Shown piece after piece: positions 58,522 through 64,000 of a DNA stretch of 64,000 nucleotides. A program made the position numbers and the translations under genes. The DNA is from Marchantia polymorpha subsp. ruderalis (lineage: Eukaryota; Streptophyta; Marchantiopsida; Marchantiales; Marchantiaceae). The notes beneath the pieces were generated by a model that ran no database searches, had not been told where the DNA came from, and worked only from the letters and a program-made list of their open reading frames with translations. The DNA lies in NCBI GenBank assembly GCA_037833965.1, contig AP031355.1, positions 11,929,501 through 11,993,500 of the forward strand. Direction: 5' to 3'. The number at the start of each line of letters is the position of its first letter. Position 1 is the stretch's first letter.

Positions 58522-59313
58522 CTACTTCGTTGCCTCCAAATCTTCTCTACACGGGTTGGTCATAAACCGGCTCACAAGATTAGCCGCGTACGCTAAATCC
58601 GGTCGTGTGCACACCATGGCATACATGAGACTCCCAATGGCACTCGCATAAGGAATCCGCTCCACGCTCGCTCGACCCTCCTCGATCTTCGGCGACATAC
58701 TCATGAAAAGTTTGAAATGAGCCGCCGAAGGTGTTTGAACCATCTTTGCCTCCGACATCCCGAACTTGGCCACTACCTTCCGAAGATAAACACCTTGAGA
58801 AACGAATAGTTCACCGCGTCTCGTGTCTCGTGTGGTTTTCATCCCCAAAATTTTCTTGGCCGATCTCATGTCTTTCATCTCAAACTCGCTTTCCAAAAGC
58901 CGTTTCACGTTGTGGATTTCATTCTTGTTCTTTGACGCTATCAACATGTCATCAACATATAGCAACAAGAATATTCCATTACCATCAATCCACTTGACAT
59001 ACATGCAACTATTTAGTACCATGAACTCATCAAACCTCAAGTACCATTGTCCCGGAGATTGCTTCAAGCCGTAGAGAGATTTCCTAAGAAGACACACCTT
59101 ATCTTCATGTCCAACCTTGACAAAACCTTCAAGTTGAGCGATTAGAATTCTCTCCTCAAGATTTTCATGAAAAAACACGGTCTTTACATCCATTTGCTCA
59201 AGCTCTAAATCATGTTGATTTATCAAAATCCAAATGGATGTGTGCTTCACCACGGAGAAGTACATCTTGTTGAAGTCAACCGCTTCTCTTCGTGTGAAGC
59301 CCTTAGCATCCAA
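58522..59313 (-). pseudogene. copia reverse transcriptase domain
   Basis: A 263-codon open stretch with DAKGFTRREAVDFNKMY, LEQMDVKTVFFHENLEE, LRKSLYGLKQSPGQWY and LLLYVDDMLIA, which contains the catalytic YVDD. It ends with IGSLMYAMVCTRPDLAYA. The N-terminal RT part is out of frame upstream, so it is a fragment of a broken polyprotein. Confidence 0.9.
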
Positions 59314-59390
59314 TCTTGTCTTGCACCAAGGCTTTTCAAACCCGACAATGCCTTACTTTTTTTGAACACCCACTTGCAAACAACTACACG

Positions 59391-59858
59391 TTAATCTTTA
59401 GGCTTGTCCACAAGTACCCATGTCTCGTTCTTGTCAAGTGATGTCATTTCCTCTTCCATCGCACACTTCCATAGCTCTTTGTCTTTGCTCATCACCGCTT
59501 CTCGATACAATCTCGGTTCCAAGTCTTCAAACTCCTCCGCGGCAACCAACGCAAATGTAATTAAATCGGAGTAACCATACCTCTGCGGAGCTCGGGTTTC
59601 TCTTCTATGTCGATCTCTTGCCAATTGGTACGAGTCTAGGCTCTTGTCATGAATTTCACCGCTTAACTCTTCAATTTCTTCCAAGTGACCCTCATCACTA
59701 GCCTCGTCTTTATCATCCTGCTCATTGCTACATCTCCTCAATAGCCTCATCTCAATTTCGACTCTTTCCTTAGCAACCTCCGCGCTATCCTTTGCCTCTT
59801 GAGTAGCCACGGCCATGTAGTACTCGGATTCTCTAAAGACAACATTTCGAAGCTTCAC
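59391..59858 (-). pseudogene. copia integrase/RT linker region
   Basis: The end of the integrase C-terminal linker and the start of the RT region. It has an acidic, low-complexity middle, then ETRAPQRYGYSD, then CAMEEEMTSLDKNETWVLV, which is the standard pre-RT motif in copia polyproteins. It then hits a stop. Confidence 0.75.
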
Positions 59859-59933
59859 CTTCTTTGTATCAAAGCTTCCAACTCTTCACGCCCTCGGGAT
59901 AACCAACAAACATGCACTTCTTTGCTCTTGGAT

Positions 59934-60567
59934 CTAGTTTGTACTCTCTTTAGTGCATATACACCACACAATCAAGTTGTCGAGCTTCGGTGCACAACCA
60001 TTCCACACTTCTTCCGGTGTATTGCAATTCAACGCCACTGATGGACATCGGTTTATCAAGTAAGCCACCGTGTTTACGGCTTCTCCCCGAAACCGCTTCG
60101 GCAAACCGGCCTCGAATAACATGCATCTCACCCTCTCAAGTAGTGTTCGATTCATCCACTCCGCAAGTCCATTTTGTTGCGGAGTGCCTAACCATCCCTT
60201 CTTCCTTGATGAACCGGTTGAACTCAACATCCAAATACTCCAAACCACTGTCCTTTCAAAGTTTCTTGATGTTTCTCACCGTTTGTACCTCTACTATCTT
60301 CTTTTATCCTTTGAACTTTCCAAAAGCTTCATCTTTATGCTTCAAGATGTAGAACCAAACCTTTCAAAAACAATCATCCATGAACGTGATGAAATATTGG
60401 CCTCCATCTAGAGTCGGCGTCCTCGACGGCCCCCACAAAAATCCGAGTGCACATAGCTCAACGTGTCCCGCGTCACATCCGCGGACCGTGTAAACTTCAC
60501 TCTCGTGGCCTTGCCGTAGATGCAATTCTCGCAAAACCTCCAAGTCACCAAGCTTGTCATCCCCCAA
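59934..60567 (-). pseudogene. copia integrase core, frameshifted
   Basis: Two broken frames. 60364-60567 has WGPSRTPTLDGGQYFITFMDD (central core strand with the second catalytic Asp), but its zinc-binding N-terminus is out of frame. 59934-60248 has TPQQNGLAEWMNRTLLERVR, with the catalytic Glu region, and PEEVWNG. About 110 bases between them are degenerate. Confidence 0.8.
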
Positions 60568-61315
60568 ACAAACCTTGCTTACTCAACTCCTTCAAATCTT
60601 TATCACTCACATGATCCAATCTTTTGTGCCAAAGGCTAGCCAACGATGTCTCTTGCAACTTTGTAACCGTCGCCACATCACCGACTAAGCTGCTGCTTTG
60701 TAAGACGTAGAGACCACGCTCTCTAATACCTCTCAAGTAAAGTAGCGACCCCTTCGTGAACTTCAAGACATTATTTTCACCTTTCCAAAAAAAGCTTTGT
60801 TGGTCCAAGATTCCAAGTGAAAAGAGATTCTTTTGTAATTTTGGAACATGCCGCAGTTCCGGCAAAATCCGCTCGATCCCATCGTGCAACTTAATCCGCA
60901 CCGTACCGGTTCTGGCCACCTTACATGACTTCTTGTTCCCGAGCAACACCTCGCCCATCGCGACTTTCTCGTAGCTCTCGAACCAACTTACATTCGGTGT
61001 CATATGGAATGAACATATGGAGTCCATGATCCAACGTTTGTCGGAATGAGTGGTGGAGACAACAAAAACATCAGAGCTCTCGTAACCATCAACAACTTCT
61101 TGAACAACCGCCGTCTCTGCGTCTTGTCTCTCAGCCGCTCCGTCTTCCCGATTCGGACAATTCTTTACCACGTGCCATTCTTCATGGCACTTATAATACT
61201 TGATGACAAATTTCTTTGAGTTCCGAGACTTCAACTGTGACTTTTTCTTTCTCTTGTCTCTCTTGTCGGATCTAATTCGAGCCGTGAACAAGCTATCTCC
61301 GCTAGTACTTTCCAT
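60557..61315 (-). pseudogene. copia nucleocapsid knuckle, protease and GAG-pre-integrase
   Basis: A basic region, then a CCHC-type knuckle whose first Cys is replaced by Tyr (YYKCHEEWHVVKNC). The aspartic protease motif is WIMDSICSFHMT, with Ile where Gly follows D-S. A GAG-pre-integrase block (LASLWHKRLDHVS) follows. The two substitutions would cripple RNA binding and proteolysis. Confidence 0.85.
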
Positions 61316-61318
61316 CTC

Positions 61319-61864
61319 TATCCGTCGTTTGTGTTACTTTGACTTTAAAGCTTCAACAACCTTGTCGAGAGTAATCTACTTCCTACCATGTTGAAGAATG
61401 TCAACCATGTGCTCGTACGACCTCGGCAAAGAATAAAGCAAAACCAATGCTTGATCCTCATCGTCGTACTTCTCGTCAATGTTCTCCAAATTGACAATCA
61501 ACTTGTTGAACTCGTCGAGATGCTCCATCAAATCCTTTCCTTCCACCATCTTGAATATGAAAAATTGCGCCTTGAGAAACAATCGACTCGACAAAGTTTT
61601 TGTCATGTAAAGTGACTCTAGCTTCAACCATATCTCCGCCGTCGACGTGCACCAAATCACCTTCCGCAAGACCTTATCACAGAGACTAAGAATCAAGGTA
61701 TTGAAAGCCCTCTCCAACACCTCCTCCTTCTTTGCCGCGTCCCACGTAGCCGGAAGCTTATCGAGACCCATGTTCCCAAGATGAGCCAACATCTTCACTT
61801 TTCCTCACCCGAAGTCATTTGAGCCATCAAACTTCTCAATATCCATTTTTGAGGTTGATGCCAT
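61319..61864 (-). pseudogene. copia gag with three in-frame stops
   Basis: It starts at the ATG ending at 61864 (MASTSKMDIEKFDGSND). A TGA at 61805-61807 is codon 20. The capsid-like stretch follows (MKMLAHLGNMGLD, then SLCDKVLRKVIWCTSTAEIW and LVLLYSLPRSYEHMVDIL). TAG at 61376 and TAA at 61334 precede the in-frame nucleocapsid. The UBN2-type gag family is recognisable throughout. Confidence 0.88.
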
Positions 61865-61961
61865 CACAAATCAACCCAAAGTATCAAGGAAACAATTTAT
61901 CGAACACTTGGTGTGCACACGAAACCACAACACAAAACCCCAAAAAATCAAACCCAACCTC

Positions 61962-61973
61962 GCTCTGATACCA
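61962..61973 (-). promoter_or_regulatory. primer-binding site of the copia element
   Basis: The minus strand reads TGGTATCAGAGC, complementary to the 3' end of initiator tRNA-Met as in most plant copia elements. It sits three bases inside the LTR end. Confidence 0.9.
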
Positions 61974-61976
61974 ATT

Positions 61977-62354
61977 TCTATGATCGTTTTGGGGCCGGAT
62001 ACCTGCAAAATCCAGAAAATACTAGCACAACACAATATATATATGACTCTGTGGCTCCAATCCAAACAATATGATCGATGGAAAAATAAAAGAACGAGAC
62101 AACGAGATTTATCCAGGTTCGGACCAAAATGTCCTACTTCCTGGTTGGAGAGTGGATCCACTAACGAGTAATATTACAAGATCACAAAGATTACAAGCCC
62201 CCACAACTTTCTCTTTTTTCTCATCCACTTTTCCCCTCTATTTGTTTTTCTCTCGGCATACTAAACAACAACAACACTTTTGCTTTATATACACAATACA
62301 AAGAAAATAAAACAATAAAGAAGTGGGACCCACAAACTTAAAGCCACGTTCACA
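61977..62354 (-). repeat. copia 5' LTR, intact, 378 bp
   Basis: On the minus strand it begins TGTGAACGTGG and ends in a degenerate ...ATAGA, where the 3' LTR has ATACA. It is the uninterrupted reference for the split 3' LTR and shows the empty insertion site TCCACTAACGAG at 62158-62169. Confidence 0.9.
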
Positions 62355-64000
62355 AAAACCAATCTTAGATTTGTTTAAATCCAAGTAAAGTAGATAGCAT
62401 ACCAACACTTTCTTGAGTTGAGCTGTCTGTCTTAACTTGTCATCACAAACCTCATTGCTTCAATGTTTTCATTAAAAGCTATGTTATGCTCTTCATATAT
62501 ATTGGATTGTGTGGAAATTTGTTTCATCTAGATTAGTATTTCACTCACACATGAAAGTGAGTGTAATACTAAGCAATCAAAATTTAGACTAATGTATCAA
62601 GTCAATATGAAAACTAATAGGTATAGGATAACAAACATGATAGCTTTCTAGTGAGTTATTGCAAAAACATTCATGATGAAATAATATTTTTATTGATTAC
62701 CGGCACTAAATATAGAACAGTGATTTTCTCTTGCCAAATGTCATGTTAATGGAAGAGAGAAAGAAGGAACGAAGTCAGAAAAAAGTATTGAAAGAGTTGA
62801 GGTTTGATGAAAACTCACCAACTTCTAAATAAACATATGTGAAAAACTTTTTACGTGTCCAATTCTATGTGCAAGACAATGCATCAGGATTGCATTGACT
62901 CGCATTTTGACATTGAAACCGTTTAATTTTATCTCATAAAGCTAATTTTTCCAGCTGCCCTCTTTGACAACCTAAGTGAAACAAAGATGTTGTTGCAAGA
63001 GTGTTTCATTATCATATTTAGCGAACAAGTTGCAATAATAACTCAATAATATCAATTGGTCTTATTTTCTTAATACATTTCTCCATTACGGAATTAACAA
63101 TTATTATCAAACACTAGGATAATTATTAAAGGAATAAGTCCTACTATTCAAAAGAATCCTATGAAATCAATTAGAAAGTCATCTCAAAGTTGTCATATAT
63201 CGAGTTTATATGCCACCGAGTACAGGGGTAAGGTTATGCGTGATTTCTTGGTGAGAAAATTATTAGAATCAAAGACTAGTTAGTAATCTAAGACCTTCCA
63301 TGATATTTTATCATGAATGGATGTAACATGCATATTTTCTAAATAGTATAGTGTGTGAAACTAATCTTAAAGAAACATGAGTGGAGCCCTATTATACTCC
63401 CCATCTTAGACTAAGTTTTTGTCGATTGTAATCATGTCGTATGACTAGCATCATGTAATTCAACCCGAGTCCTCATCACACGATATGTTGAATATATTTC
63501 AGTTCATGAAGTAAATTTTCAATATCTAGCTTTCTTATGTCCATGACGAACTCCTTGAATGTAAGGCAAACATCATTGTTGGAGTGAAAGAAAAAAGTAT
63601 GCTAGTTCGTCCTTGCAATCACACATGGATTCTACAAGGGAGACAATGGAAAACATGGACATGGGATGCTAATATAAAAAAGCCTGAAATAAAACCCGAA
63701 CAGAATGCTAATCATTCTCCCAATTTGATTCTTATAACTTGGTGAAACAAAAAAGAAGAAGCAATGGACTCTATACGAGATAACCTCGCGCTTACAATTG
63801 TTGTTGTGACAAAAATTGTACGATGTGATCGACTCCTCATGAGCAAATCCAAAGTGATTGAATCATCAGTTTTGTTTTCCTTTCTAAAATATAACTTTAT
63901 TGTTGCAAGGTCAAGAGTGCATTCGACATGATATATCGGGCTCTCGATGGAACATGATGAACAGTGAAGTTGTAACTAACACAAACGATAGGAATATTGT
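62355..64000. other. AT-rich intergenic DNA, no recognised gene
   Basis: No open frame of note, no RNA gene and no repeat that I can identify. It resembles the other AT-rich blocks of the window. Confidence 0.5.

Larger units (their letters stand above)
52238..62354 (-). mobile_element. Ty1/copia LTR retrotransposon, inactive, split by a nested insertion
   Basis: In minus orientation the order is 5' LTR (61977-62354), PBS (61962-61973), gag, protease, integrase, RT, RNase H, polypurine tract, 3' LTR. The 3' LTR is interrupted: its U3 side is at 57649-57899 and its U5 side at 52238-52422. Without the insertion the element is about 4.9 kb, normal for copia. Possible flanking target duplication is TAAAC (left) against AAAAC (right), one mismatch. 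In-frame stops and frameshifts run through gag-pol, and the two LTRs differ by a 50-base indel and many substitutions, so it is old and non-functional. Confidence 0.92.

Overview
This is nuclear DNA of a land plant. It carries intron-containing genes of plant families: a xyloglucan endotransglucosylase/hydrolase (XTH), a BAHD acyltransferase, a bulb-type lectin-domain protein, a plant-type USP-like domain gene and an acid-lipase-type gene. It also has eukaryotic tRNA genes, one with the usual plant elongator-Met intron, and LTR, LINE and TIR elements. Long very AT-rich intergenic blocks alternate with GC-rich gene islands. The USP-like gene resembles the family I associate with lycophyte and moss kinases. 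My impression, which I cannot prove, is a seed-free plant rather than a flowering plant.

Layout. 1-560: 3'-incomplete lipase gene on the minus strand. 1610-1682: tRNA-Ala(TGC). 1.7-8.3 kb: gene-poor AT-rich block. 9.5-10.6 kb: lectin-domain gene (minus) with a TATA box. 10.6-15.2 kb: mostly AT-rich, with a perfect 20-bp-arm hairpin. 15263-16769: four-exon XTH gene (plus). 17073: tRNA-Ile(AAT). 17.1-33.1 kb: few credible genes, a 584-bp TIR element, a frameshifted ORF, then a long AT-rich block and a GC-rich upstream island. 33145-35278: four-exon USP-like gene with no kinase domain in view. 40-44 kb: decayed copia, LINE and hAT fragments. 44409-45951: two-exon BAHD gene (minus). 47.3-49.5 kb: duplicated tRNA flanks, tRNA-Ile(AAT), a TIR element with GGCATGCC motifs, and intron-containing tRNA-Met(CAT).

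The most unusual part is 52238-62354. A decayed Ty1/copia element lies on the minus strand (5' LTR 61977-62354, PBS, gag, protease, integrase, RT, RNase H, polypurine tract). Its 3' LTR is split in two by a 5226-bp insertion at 52423-57648. The insertion begins TG, ends CA and is flanked by the 5-bp duplication TCCAC. It has no polymerase or integrase. It contains a block of open reading frames, dozens of short CGCCT..GGCG palindromes, a TATA box near its 3' end and a U5-like 3' terminus. I read it as a giant solo LTR, or an internally deleted LARD-like element, with its own coding capacity.

The host genes have no obvious functional link. The lectin-domain, XTH and BAHD products fit cell-wall, surface and specialised-metabolism roles. 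Exon borders come from splice consensus and family conservation, not transcript data.
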